A stretch of DNA of 64,000 nucleotides from Nemertoderma westbladi (Eukaryota; Xenacoelomorpha; Nemertodermatida; Nemertodermatidae). Location of the stretch: positions 41,570 to 105,569 of the forward strand of contig JAUCBJ010006967.1 of NCBI GenBank assembly GCA_032718475.1, read 5' to 3'. A program made the translations under genes and the position numbers. Shown piece by piece: positions 1-9,421 of the stretch (position 1 is its first letter; each line of letters opens with the position of its first letter). A model generated the notes under the pieces. The model ran no database searches. It saw nothing but the letters and a program-made list of their open reading frames with translations, and had not been told where the DNA came from.

Positions 1-204
1 ACAGAAGTTTTATAACATAACGAGCAAGATAGCGAGATTTAAGTTGCGACTCTGAATAACTTGATATTATATTTCTGACTTTGTATTTTTCTATTTTAAA
101 GCTTATTTATCTCCTATCTTGCAGCTCAATTATTTTGGTAAAAGTATGGTATCATTATTGCATATTGATTGAATATACCATACTTTCAAGGATAGTGATC
201 CAGG

Positions 205-235
205 TAAAGTTTAAGGGGGGGGTACACCCCCCTAT
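205..235. repeat. TTAA-flanked G8/C6 palindrome, left copy
   Basis: TTAA (211-214) is followed by eight G, TACA and six C, which can fold into a hairpin. A near-identical copy lies inverted at 1,800-1,822, also ending in TTAA. The pair could be terminal inverted repeats of a ~1.6-kb TTAA-targeting (piggyBac-type) element, or two inserted copies of a short hairpin. No transposase lies between them. Confidence 0.4.
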
Positions 236-914
236 GGACCTTTTTTGCAAATGGCTATAATTTCTGCTTGTGTGTAATTTTGTATATTTTATACCTTTCG
301 GGGGATTAACATATGGCCAAAGATTGGGTTCAAAAAAAAAATTTTCAAATTTGCGTCGCCCTCTAGCGGCCACCAGCGAAATTGTTAATTTCACTAAAAA
401 CACTACTAGTCTCACAATTTTGGGCGAAAATTTTCGAAACTTGGTTTTTCTGAATCAGCATCCTCGGCTCCACAAAACTTATCGGTTACATTTTTTATTT
501 AGGTCTTAAATATTTTTTAAATATTATTAACTAATATTAATTATTACTTAATAGATATTAACTAATTTCAAGAAATTAATATGGCACAATTCAAAATTCT
601 AACCGATAACTTTTGATCAAAACCCGAAAAGAAATCAAACAAAAAAAAAATTTCGAAAATTGGTTAAGAAATGGCTGAGTAGTAGTATTTTGAATGTGAA
701 AAATACAATTCCGAGATAAACGCATTTAAAGTTTAAGAACAATATATTTCAAATGTTCCCGCTATTTTCAGTACTGGTATCTCCTTTTCTTTTCCCATTG
801 GTTATCCCCTATCCATATTTTGTGATTTCTCAATGGATTTCATGAAATTTGGTTCAAAAAAAACCCTACCCACTTTTAACAACCTGTTAAAATAATTTTA
901 GAGTGCTTGCCAAC

Positions 915-1300
915 AAACACTTCGCGCAGCACGTGAACAAATTACATTTTGGCGTATTGATTTGATCGCATACTATTTCGTCATTTAGTAATAAATAGTC
1001 ATGGAATAATGAGATAACCTTAAGATCGTTCAAAATTATATAAAAATTTCCACATAATTTTATAATAAGCCTTTACACAGAACATTAAGCTTTGCGCAGC
1101 ACGTGAAACCTTCGCGCAGCACGTGAGACATTTGCGCAGCAGGTGAAGGTTTCACGTAGCACTTAAATTCTTCATAAAGCACGTTAATTAATCGAGCACC
1201 TCGGAAAGCTTTTTGATCAGAATGAGAAGCCTTCACGCGGCACATGAAAAGTTCATACTGCACATGAAGACTTCGCGCAGCACGTGAATTATTCTCAGAG
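915..1300. repeat. Degenerate repeats with core CGCGCAGCACGTGA
   Basis: About eight diverged copies of a short unit, many with the E-box CACGTG, occur at about 920, 1,095, 1,111, 1,131, 1,150, 1,220, 1,250 and 1,270. Read in reverse complement the unit (TCATGCTGCGCGAAGG type) is the core of the repeat cluster at 7,655-8,345 inside the Polinton region. The two clusters therefore belong to one dispersed family in opposite orientations. Confidence 0.6.
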
Positions 1301-1489
1301 CCTGCGGAATTTAAAAAAATAAGTTTATATTTGTTTCCCAGAATAATTATTACTAGCTATGTTATATGATGGTTCACATTTGTTATTACCAGTAGACAAC
1401 TAGTCCATTAGACAACTGTTCAATATGTAATACAAAACTCACAAATATCTATTAAATATATATTAATTAAAATTTGACGGACATGTTGA

Positions 1490-1685
1490 CAGACAGACAT
1501 ACATACAAACAGACAGACAAACTGAGAGACAGACTGAGATACAGACTTAGTGATTAGATAATTCCAAATATTAAAACAGACATCGACATTAAGAAAAATC
1601 CTAACAGTAAACATTTCAGATTGCTTATTTTATGCCCTTTTTAATATTTCGATGGACAGACAGACAGACATACAGACGGAAAACC
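1490..1685. repeat. (GACA)n-like microsatellite tracts
   Basis: Two tracts of imperfect ACAGACAGAC repeats (about 1,490-1,555 and 1,650-1,685). A similar GGAC/GACA tract is at 58,800-58,840. Simple sequence with no coding signal. Confidence 0.8.
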
Positions 1686-1799
1686 AGCCATTACTCGAGA
1701 AGTAAAAGAGATCTCGCTAAGCCGTTTCCAGATTTGAAATCCGCATTAAATTCTACTCTAGATGAAATAAAAAAACAAAAAATGAAAATTTTGACCTGA

Positions 1800-1822
1800 G
1801 GGGGGGTGTACCCCCCCCTTAA
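1800..1822. repeat. TTAA-flanked G/C palindrome, right inverted copy
   Basis: A G-run, TGTA, eight C, then TTAA at 1,819-1,822. Read on the minus strand it matches the palindrome at 211-232 almost base for base. This makes an inverted pair about 1.6 kb apart. Confidence 0.4.
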
Positions 1823-3092
1823 ATCAGAAGTTCTCAATCTTGAAGATGATATTATGGAGGTTCCACCTGAACCAGAACCATGCCTTGATCCACTTGGAGA
1901 ACTTAAGTCCTTCTTATCTTTTCATCAACCTGTTTTTTGAAGGTAAAGAGATGTATATCAATGGGTTGACATTTATTTCCAATTTCAACCGAGTTGAAAT
2001 TTAAAACTGTTTTTTAAATTTCAACTTTTAAGTTATAAAGTTTAAATAAATAATAATAAATACAAATTGTAAAATCTAATATATTTTTTTTATACTGTGT
2101 GTGTTTGCCCCAGCAACCTACCAGTTTTTCCATTGGTATCACTGCTTTACTTAGGGTTCCAATTTTCTGTGGTCTGATGTCTTTTTGAGGAGTTCATGGT
2201 GCGATTGTTTAGGTCATTGGTGCAATATAGATATGCTTTGGATAATCCTTTGTCCAGCTGATGAGGTGTCGAGAATACCGCGTACTGGGTCTCAGACACC
2301 GAAACGCAACCATATTCTTGATACAATTAATTATTTATTCCCGAGTTCTACCCCTTTATGGCGACAAAATGTCATATATTTTTCTACAGAATATAGGCTT
2401 AGCTTTTGTGCAGTATACTACTGGTATCATTTAGTGTATGACAGTTAGGTCAGGGTTAGGGTGCGATACATACCTGTATGTTGAGCATGTTTCAATTTAT
2501 TTGTATATGTCGTTTTTGTTTGTATTATTTGTGTCGTAGTACTTTGTTAACTACATTATTAACATTACAATAAAATAAAATAACTTACAAAGACGAGATG
2601 CAAGTAGTATAGAATGCTATGACACGGCACCAAGGTCACCCGTAGTCCATCATTACCATCCATTTCTGGTACTGCAGCCAATCAGAAGCCACCATTTCAA
2701 CCTTTACCAGTGGTCGTTATTATTTCAACCAATCAGATGACAGCATTTCATCCGTAACCATGGTAAATTCTCAAGTTCCCGCTTATTCCGCTAGAGGCGT
2801 TATTAGTCCCCCGACGCTAGTACTGCATCCAATCACCAACCTTTATTTTACAGGTGTTCGAGTGTCTACACTTAGCATCAGGTAACGTCTACTATTTTTC
2901 AAATCGCTATTTTTCACCAACCATTGCATATTCATCTTCACATAGCCTAACCTCACGATGCATGGCTAGCCCCCATCCCATCATCGCTACTCAATCCACA
3001 GCTGTTACCCACCCACCAACCAACCAATCAACGGCGATGTTTGCCTAACCCTACGGTTATTCGCCTTTTCACCACGTTACCACCACTACCGC

Positions 3093-3480
3093 GCAACCAA
3101 CCACTGTATACTGTATATGCTGACAACGTGGCCACCAACTACACACATCATGCATATATTATATTATATTGATTGCCAACTCCACGACTGCTGTCGCCAA
3201 TCCATTCAACCAAGCAACCTACCAGTCCAACAGTAGGATACGTGTTGAAATTCCGCCACGTTTCCGGCTACACGTATACGAACATTTCCATAGTTATTTC
3301 CTATTCACGCAACCAACCAACCACTGTATACTGTATATGCTGACAACGTGGCCACCAACTACACGCATCATGCATATATTATATTGATTGCCAACTCCAC
3401 GACTGCTGTCGCCAAATCAACAAACCAAGCAGTATGATACATGAGATTCCGTCAGGTTCCAGCTACGCGTATACGAGCAT
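3093..3480. repeat. ~220-bp tandem duplication
   Basis: The block beginning CAACCAACCACTGTATACTG at about 3,093 recurs near 3,315 with few changes, running through a GCCAACTCCACGACTGCTGT segment. The sequence after each copy (CACGTATACGA / CGCGTATACGA) is also related, so the unit is about 220 bp. Both copies carry the TATACTGTAT motif that recurs through the Polinton spacers. Confidence 0.75.
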
Positions 3481-3706
3481 TAGTGATTATTATTACGCAA
3501 TAATTTTTTTGTTTATACAGTAGTTACCCACCAGCTAATCAACCAATCAATAAACCGAATTTAGGCTATTTCTCAGTTTAAGACCTGTATTATTTTTGAA
3601 AATATATATATAATCTCTTGCTTTAATCGCAATTAATCATTTGTAATGGTTTTAGTTTAAAAGTTTTTACTTTGTTTGTTTGATTTACAATAAAATAAAT
3701 TAAATA

Positions 3707-4153
3707 ATGTCTTCTGATTCCAATATGGTTATGCCAATGGTAAGGCATTCATTTTTCGCAGAAGATGGTCAAGCCTATATTGTTATTGATCATACAATTT
3801 ACCGTCAGGGAGATGATAAATATAAAATTGAATTTTCTGAAAAAGCCAGGAAAGTTTTAAGCTCAATCGATATTGATGCTTCAGATAATAGTATTCATCT
3901 TTTAGATTACAACCTGAAAGCTGGGCATGAGGGAGGAAAATTAAGCAACATTTTACTATTATCCATGATAGAGGGATTTATTGTTATTACACAATACAAC
4001 GAAGCTGGTGAAAAGTTTGAAATACGGCTAAATCGACATAGCCCCTACGAAATTATGTCTTTCTTTATTGTAATGATTTCAAAAGAATCCTTTGTCGAAC
4101 CTGAAGAATCAGCGGATAATGTTGAATATGTTGATAATATCATTGATTCTTGA
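3707..4153 (+). CDS. Unknown 148-aa protein at the Polinton left edge
   Basis: An intact 148-codon frame starting at an ATG after an A-rich leader. No family is recognised. The protein is acidic, especially at the C-terminus, and has a moderately hydrophobic stretch around residues 85-100. There is no signal peptide and no zinc or nucleotide-binding motif. It lies 165 bp upstream of the RING gene in the same orientation, and the base composition matches the other Polinton genes, so it is probably an accessory gene of the element. Its open frame in an otherwise decaying element makes it worth comparing with other Polintons. Confidence 0.6.
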   Translation: MSSDSNMVMPMVRHSFFAEDGQAYIVIDHTIYRQGDDKYKIEFSEKARKVLSSIDIDASDNSIHLLDYNLKAGHEGGKLSNILLLSMIEGFIVITQYNEAGEKFEIRLNRHSPYEIMSFFIVMISKESFVEPEESADNVEYVDNIIDS

Positions 4154-4318
4154 CTTTTCCCTCTATATTATAAATATTTTATGATTATATATAAAATTTT
4201 GTTGTTTTTAAATAATCGAAAATTGTAGTAGTATTTGTATATACAGTATAACAGTTTTGTTTGTTGTTGTTGTTGTGTATTGTGGTAATTATTTTCAATT
4301 TACTTTAAAATTTGGAAA

Positions 4319-4771
4319 ATGGATATTTTAAATGAAAAATGTCCAGTTTGCTATTCTAAGTTATTGCAAAAACATCGAGATTATTATAAATGTGAAAATA
4401 AACATGCAACTTGCGTACAATGTATTGTACAATATTCCGAAATGAATAATTATTGTTCTAAAATTTGTCCTATTTGTCGCGCACCTATATCTAAGTTTAA
4501 TATAAAGTTGGCAAGATACCAACCCTTTTATTGGAAAGAGCTTCGCAATATAACTTATATTTCTGCGAAAAGTAATGATCCCGGAGATTTATTTACAATA
4601 TTGGAGAATATTTTTTATAGAAACGTAGTACGACGCTGTTGCTACTATATTCCTTATTTTTTTAGCGGCGAACATAAAAAAATCATAAGCGCGAAATTTT
4701 CGGGAAGTGATTTCCAATCCGCCGATGTTACCTATCATTATTTCGCGTATAAAGATGCTCACCATGCTTGA
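4319..4771 (+). CDS. RING-finger protein (C3HC4) of the Polinton
   Basis: A 150-aa protein with an N-terminal C3HC4 RING: Cys8, Cys11, Cys25, His29, Cys32, Cys35, Cys50 and Cys53, with spacing C-x2-C-x13-C-x3-H-x2-C-x2-C-x14-C-x2-C, which fits the family consensus. RING proteins usually act as E3 ubiquitin ligases by binding an E2 enzyme; captured RING genes are common in large DNA viruses and occur in Polinton relatives. The C-terminal ~95 residues are unrecognised. The frame is intact, starts at the first ATG, and is separated from the ATPase gene by about 210 bp containing TACTGTA-type motifs. The fold is well supported; the role in the element is inferred. Confidence 0.75.
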   Translation: MDILNEKCPVCYSKLLQKHRDYYKCENKHATCVQCIVQYSEMNNYCSKICPICRAPISKFNIKLARYQPFYWKELRNITYISAKSNDPGDLFTILENIFYRNVVRRCCYYIPYFFSGEHKKIISAKFSGSDFQSADVTYHYFAYKDAHHA

Positions 4772-4979
4772 AATTACATCAGTCTATACTATAATTGGAA
4801 ATAGCACCTTTTGCTGCAGCGAGCGTCACATACTGTAGTTGTGTCATATGTTAATTAAATATACAGTACTCTAATATTATTGTAGTTCCATCAATTATTG
4901 TTATATACATAGTAATGGTGTTGGTTTATTGATATTGATATTATATTATATTGTTGATATATCTTAATAATAATAATAA

Positions 4980-5654
4980 ATGGCTGACTTTAATTCAGGC
5001 CCATATAATTTAAACTTTCAAATGGGTACAAGTATGATAATTTCAGGACCATCTGGCTCCGGAAAGTCAACCTTTGTGGGGAATTTAATTAAACACAAGA
5101 ATGGCTGCTTCAACGAAGCCCCTTTGCGAGTATTGTATTGTTACGGGAGCAATCCCCCAACTATTCCCGGTATTACTCACCTTTACAAAGGCTTGCCTGA
5201 AAATATAGATAGTTTAGTGAATAGTCGAGATTTATTAATTATAGATGATTTGTTAACAGAAACTGTGTCCAGTACAGCTTTAACAGTATTGTTTACTAAG
5301 GTAGCTCATCATTCCAATATATTTATTTGTTTTATAACGCAAAACATGTTTTACGGTGGGAAGCATAACCGCACAAGATCAATTAATAGCCATACTTTAG
5401 TATTAATGAAAAATCCGAGAGACAGTCTATCGGTTTTAAATTTCGCGAAGCAAATGTTACCAGGACAGACCAAATTTTTAGTTGATTCCTATCAAGATGC
5501 AACAATTGAGCCATTTTCACATTTCTTAATTGATTTACGACAGGAAACACCCGAACATTTAAGATTTAGATCGGATATATTTCGTAATCATAATTGTTAC
5601 ATTAAAAATTACATTGACTATAAACGTAGCGAAAATAATAATAATGATAAATAA
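4980..5654 (+). CDS. Genome-packaging ATPase (A32/FtsK-HerA type)
   Basis: An intact 224-aa protein of normal length for Polinton packaging ATPases. Walker A is GPSGSGKST (residues 23-31), Walker B is LLIIDD (residues 85-90, acidic pair D89/D90), and a TQN sensor-like motif follows near residue 120. In the family this enzyme uses ATP to drive DNA into the capsid. It begins directly after an AT-rich TAATAATAATAA leader and ends 10 bp before the next frame, giving compact virus-like spacing. All catalytic motifs look undamaged, unlike the integrase and capsid genes nearby. Confidence 0.88.
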   Translation: MADFNSGPYNLNFQMGTSMIISGPSGSGKSTFVGNLIKHKNGCFNEAPLRVLYCYGSNPPTIPGITHLYKGLPENIDSLVNSRDLLIIDDLLTETVSSTALTVLFTKVAHHSNIFICFITQNMFYGGKHNRTRSINSHTLVLMKNPRDSLSVLNFAKQMLPGQTKFLVDSYQDATIEPFSHFLIDLRQETPEHLRFRSDIFRNHNCYIKNYIDYKRSENNNNDK

Positions 5655-5664
5655 TTAATATTTT

Positions 5665-6075
5665 GTGACAATTTTCAATAATGTTGCAACAATGAATAGA
5701 CTTGTGCAGAAATATCGTAATGAACTGGAATTTCTACGCAGCGCTACCCCTCAACAAAGAACTTATTTTATTAACCATACCGCCAGTAACGAATTAATAC
5801 GGCTCATTGTAAATACTGCATTAAATGTTCTAAAAGGTAATGTACAATTGACCCCTCATTCATTTAGAAATATTCGCCGCTATAAGAAGGTATTGAAATC
5901 ACTCAACCGTAAGACAAAAAATATATCAAGTTACAGAAAAAAGTTAAGCAATCAATCTGGAGGCATACTACCGTTTCTAATACCCTTACTCGCCATTGGT
6001 GCGAAACTAGCCGCGAGTGCCGGGGCCGCTGCCGCTGGGGCTGCTATTGCGAAAAAAATTAACCGTGGACGGTAG
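5665..6075 (+). CDS. Polinton basic protein with hydrophobic C-terminus
   Basis: A 136-aa basic protein. The first ~90 residues are helical and Lys/Arg-rich, with an ALNVLKGN segment near residues 53-60. The end is a QSGG motif followed by a ~30-residue hydrophobic Ala/Gly/Leu stretch and a basic tail. This layout matches small proteins encoded next to the ATPase in other Polintons and adintoviruses, which are thought to be virion-associated DNA-binding or membrane-active proteins. The GG before the hydrophobic part could be a maturation-protease site. An ATG used internally (MNRLVQ) is an alternative start. Family assignment rests on layout and partial motif memory. Confidence 0.6.
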   Translation: MTIFNNVATMNRLVQKYRNELEFLRSATPQQRTYFINHTASNELIRLIVNTALNVLKGNVQLTPHSFRNIRRYKKVLKSLNRKTKNISSYRKKLSNQSGGILPFLIPLLAIGAKLAASAGAAAAGAAIAKKINRGR

Positions 6076-6081
6076 GTAATA

Positions 6082-6816
6082 ATGGTTAAAACGGGAGTAA
6101 CATTTAGAAAATTATATTTAGTATCGAGTAAACCGTTAGCTACTGATTTAAAACCACAAGATATACCTAGAGTAAATAAATCTGTAAGGAAATATTTAGA
6201 TACGTTAGGTATACAGTATTACGTAATGTATTCTGTGAATAAGGCGGCTATTGTCGAGAGATTTAACAGAACCTTAAAAACAAAGATGTTCAAAATTTTC
6301 ACACAAAGAGGAAATAATATTTGGATAAAAATTTTACCTAAGCTTATCTCAGCTTATAATAGGTCGTATCATAGAACAATACAAATGACACCTATTGAAG
6401 TTAATAAATTTAATGAAACTGAATTAATGAATAGATTATATGGGAAATATAGACAGATAAATCACAAGAAAATAAAATTTAAAGTTGGAGATACAGTACA
6501 ATTATCTATTGCTCGTACTGCTTTCGCTAAAGGCTATCGAGAACAATGGACACGTGAATTATTTATTATTCATCGGGTCAGGTTGGATAGAGTACCAGCG
6601 GTAATGTTCGATATTAAGGACAGCACCGGAGCTATAATAAAGGGCTCATTTTATTCTCACGAACTTCAAAAGGTTCACCCGAATAGTAATATTTATCTAG
6701 CAATTGACCAAAAAAATATTGGCAAACTTAAAGAACGTGTACGCAACGGGAAGAAAGAATATTTAGTCCGATTCATCGGATCCAAGAAACAGTCCTGGGT
6801 ACAACATATTCAATAA
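6082..6816 (+). pseudogene. Chimeric Polinton integrase remnant
   Basis: A 244-codon frame whose residues ~31-244 match the C-terminal half of Polinton integrases. The catalytic Glu is in AAIVERFNRT (E59), followed by the conserved SYHRTI/TPIEVN region, an SH3-like segment (KFKVGD) and a chromo-like tail (KEYLVRF, about residues 225-231). The zinc-binding domain and the two upstream catalytic Asp residues are missing. They are replaced by about 30 unrelated N-terminal residues that start with a good ATG six bases after the previous stop. An internal deletion has fused a different frame to the integrase tail. Strand-transfer activity is not expected. Confidence 0.82.
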
Positions 6817-6879
6817 GCTTAGGTTTATACTGTATATTAATTCATTTTGGTCGCATATGACCGTAATTAATCAATAATA

Positions 6880-7053
6880 TTAACCCAGCAAGTCCCGGAC
6901 CATGAATGCTTCAATGAAATTTCTTGAAATTTTTATTGTGAGCATAAAGTGGACCTATTAAGAAAATTCCAAACTTTGGTTAACGTACATATATGGGAAG
7001 ATAGATTTTACATAGGGTCTACAAATGTAGACGTTAGGACTTCAAGGGTACAA
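6880..7053. mobile_element. piggyBac-like MITE 1 (~175 bp)
   Basis: The left end TTAACCCAGCAAGTCC (from 6,880) and the right end TTAGGACTTCAAGGGT (to about 7,049, followed by a decayed TTAA) are diverged inverted repeats. The same termini bound the larger element at 8,853-9,248. TTAA targets with CCC/GGG termini are typical of piggyBac-derived MITEs. It has no coding capacity and lies just downstream of the integrase remnant. Confidence 0.55.
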
Positions 7054-7080
7054 AAATACACTTATTTTGTGCAAAAATAT

Positions 7081-7647
7081 GTGCAGACAGTGGTGCGGAC
7101 ACTGGTGCAGTCAGTGGTGCAGACACCTGGTGCAGACAGTGGTGCAGACAGTGGTGCAGACAGTGGTGCAGACACTGGTGCAGACACTGGTGCAGACAAT
7201 GGTGCAGACAGTGGTGCAGACACTGGTGCAGACTTTGGTGCAGACAGTGGTGCAGACACTGGTGCAGACACTGGTACAGACACTGGTGCAGACAGTGGTG
7301 CAGACACTGGTGCAGACAGTGGTGCGGACACTGGTGCAGACAGTGGTGCAGACAGTGGTGCAGACACCTGGTGCAGACAGTGGTGCAGACAGTGGTGCAG
7401 ACAGTGATGCAGACAGTGATGCAGACACCTGGTGCAGACACTGGTGCAGACAGTGGTGCAGACACGCGTGCAGACAGTGGTGCAGACAGTGGTGCAGACA
7501 CTGGTGCAGACAGTGGTGCAGACAGTGGTGCGGACACTGGTGCAGACAGTGGTGCAGACACCTGGTGCAGACAGTGGTGCAGACACTGGTACAGACACTG
7601 GTGCGGACAGTGGTGCACACACTGGTGCAGACAGTGGTGCAGACACA
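7081..7647. repeat. 12-bp minisatellite, unit GGTGCAGACAGT/ACT
   Basis: About 47 copies of a 12-bp unit alternate between GACAGT and GACACT, with occasional CACCTG-containing variants. Because the period is a multiple of three and lacks stop codons, several frames are open on both strands; these frames are by-products, not genes. The array starts about 30 bp after MITE 1. Confidence 0.93.
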
Positions 7648-7654
7648 TGCATCA

Positions 7655-8345
7655 TGCTGCATGAAGGCCTTTTAGCAGTTTCAACAGCCCTTTTCAGCAT
7701 TTATCATGCTGCACGAAGGCATCTGAACAGTTTCAACAGCTATTTTCAGCATTCTCATATTGCACAAATCCCTCTGAACAACTTCAAATGTTATTTTTTA
7801 GCATTTATGCTGCATGAAGGACTTTGAACAGTTTTATAACTTTCAACAGCAATTTTCAGCTTTTCTCATGTTGCACAAAGCCATCTGAACAGTTTTATCA
7901 ACTCTTTTCAGTATTTCACCTTCTGTGCGAAGGCCTGAAAGTTTCAAAACTTATTTTCAGTCTTTCTCAAGCTACTCGAAGACCGCTGAACAGTTTCAAC
8001 AGCTCTTTTCAGCATTTATCATGCTGCACAAAGCTCTGAATAGTTTCATTTCAAAATCTTTTTTCAGCGTTTATCATGCTGCACAAAGGTCTCTGAGCAG
8101 CTTTGAGAGATCTTTTATGTATTTTTCAAACTGTGCGAAGGCCCCTGGGCAGTTTTATCAGTTCTTTTCAGTTTTTCTCATGATACATGATACCCTCTGA
8201 ACAATTTCAACAGCACTTTTCAGCATTTATCATGCTGCACAAAGGACTCTGAACAGTTTTAGTGGCTCTTTTCAGGTATTTAACATGCTGCGCGAAGGCC
8301 TGAATAATTTCAAAAGCTCTTTTCAGTATTTAAAATGCAGCAAGA
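7655..8345. repeat. ~55-70-bp degenerate repeats (CATGCTGCACGAAGGC)
   Basis: About eleven diverged copies share CTCTGAACAGTTTCAACAGC, CTTTTCAGCATTTATCATG and CTGCACAAAGG segments. It follows the 12-bp array directly. The CTGCGCGAAGG core is the reverse complement of the repeat at 915-1,300 and of a single copy near 31,130. Confidence 0.8.
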
Positions 8346-8463
8346 ATGTCTCTAACCAAAGCGTTTTGACAGCTTGTTTCAGTATTTGTGATGCTACTTG
8401 ACTGCTTGAAGGCCTCTAAATAGATTTGGTGGGGTTGAAATGAACATAAGAACCCAGCGTTCA

Positions 8464-8719
8464 TGTCAATATTGACATTAGATGTCAATATTGACATGCA
8501 ATAAAACATACTGTATCATTAAAATTATTACAAACAACAATATACATTGGTTGGATTCAACAATATTTTAATTAAAATAGATATTCTCTTTACAAAAAAA
8601 CATTTTCTACTTTTCAAATCACAATATTTAAAAAATTTATGATCAAAACATGTCAATATTGACATCATGTCAATTTTGACATGGAACATGTCAATATTGA
8701 CAACATGTCAATATTGACA
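8464..8719. promoter_or_regulatory. Six-copy palindrome array TGTCAATATTGACA
   Basis: Five perfect 14-bp palindromes TGTCAATATTGACA (8,464-8,477; 8,483-8,496; 8,651-8,664; 8,689-8,702; 8,706-8,719) and one single-base variant (8,668-8,681). Centre spacing within clusters is 17-21 bp, and two clusters are separated by 154 bp of AT-rich DNA. Perfectly repeated dyads suggest binding sites for a dimeric DNA-binding protein. The array lies between the integrase remnant and the penton genes, so an operator/enhancer for capsid genes or an origin-like iteron is possible. TGTCA/TGACA half-sites also resemble TALE-homeodomain (Meis/Pknox) sites. Confidence 0.6.
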
Positions 8720-8852
8720 AAGTGCCCGACTGTACAGTACCTACTCTATGTCAGGTGAAATTATGAGCCCCTGTATCCTGTATCCATATTCCTGTATGAA
8801 ATGTCTTCTGAAATTACAGTATATACTGTACTACAGTAATTTCAGTGATATA

Positions 8853-9248
8853 TTGTACCCCTTAAGTCCTAAGGTCTACATTTGTAGACTTGCTCATTCA
8901 GGACATCACGAATTCTAATTACATGTTGTTGGGAGCTTCATAATTCATTTATATGTTCAGAAATTATCAGGGATGATAATATTTGCATCTCCAAGTCACA
9001 TGAGGCAACTTTCGTCCTAAAATTAGAGTTGAATTGACTCGTACTCTTTTTGCATAAATTCACTAAAATTGAGCTTTTGTCAGATGTTAGTATTGCGAAC
9101 ATGAGGGCTAAAATTTACTTTAAATAGTACTCCCATGCCTCTAAGTCTGATTTATAGTGAAAATACTAAATAAATTGGTACAGCTTTTAATTGAGAGCAC
9201 CATATTGCATGGGTCTACAAATGTAGACCTTAGGACTTAATGGGTTAA
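8853..9248. mobile_element. piggyBac-like MITE 2 (~395 bp)
   Basis: The right end GGACTTAATGGGTTAA (to 9,248) and left end CCTTAAGTCCTAAGG (from about 8,855) are inverted repeats. Each includes the inner dyad GTCTACA..TGTAGAC (8,873-8,888; 9,212-9,227). The right terminal TTAA is intact and the left has decayed to TTGTA. It contains no coding frame and belongs to the same family as the 6,880-7,053 element. It sits just upstream of the first penton gene. Confidence 0.65.
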
Positions 9249-9421
9249 CTCGAATGATATTACTATATCTATAGTTCATCCGCTTTAAATAAAGCCAGTA
9301 AAATATTGATCCCACACATATACTGTAGAAGATGCTGGCAATGAACGTGGTCACAGATGTCTATAATTTAACATTATACTGTATGTACAAAGGAGTCAAG
9401 TAGAGAGAGCGAGCTTTAATA

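Larger units (their letters stand above)
1..3706. other. Gene-free flank left of the Polinton
   Basis: No open frame here resembles a known protein. The stretch holds G/C palindromes next to TTAA, a degenerate CACGTG-containing repeat cluster, GACA-type microsatellites, three CCAAT boxes (about 2,680-2,835) and a tandem duplication near 3.1-3.5 kb, described separately. The left terminal repeat expected for a complete Polinton was not recognised in this interval. Confidence 0.6.

Noticed and set aside
2440-2465. TTAGGTCAGGGTTAGGG as a telomere-like tract
   Set aside because: Only one or two imperfect units; not an array.
7034-7827. Overlapping long frames on both strands (Gly-Ala-Asp, Val-Gln-Thr, Cys-Leu-His type repeats)
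   Set aside because: All derive from one 12-bp unit with no stops in several frames. There is no conserved start context or domain.
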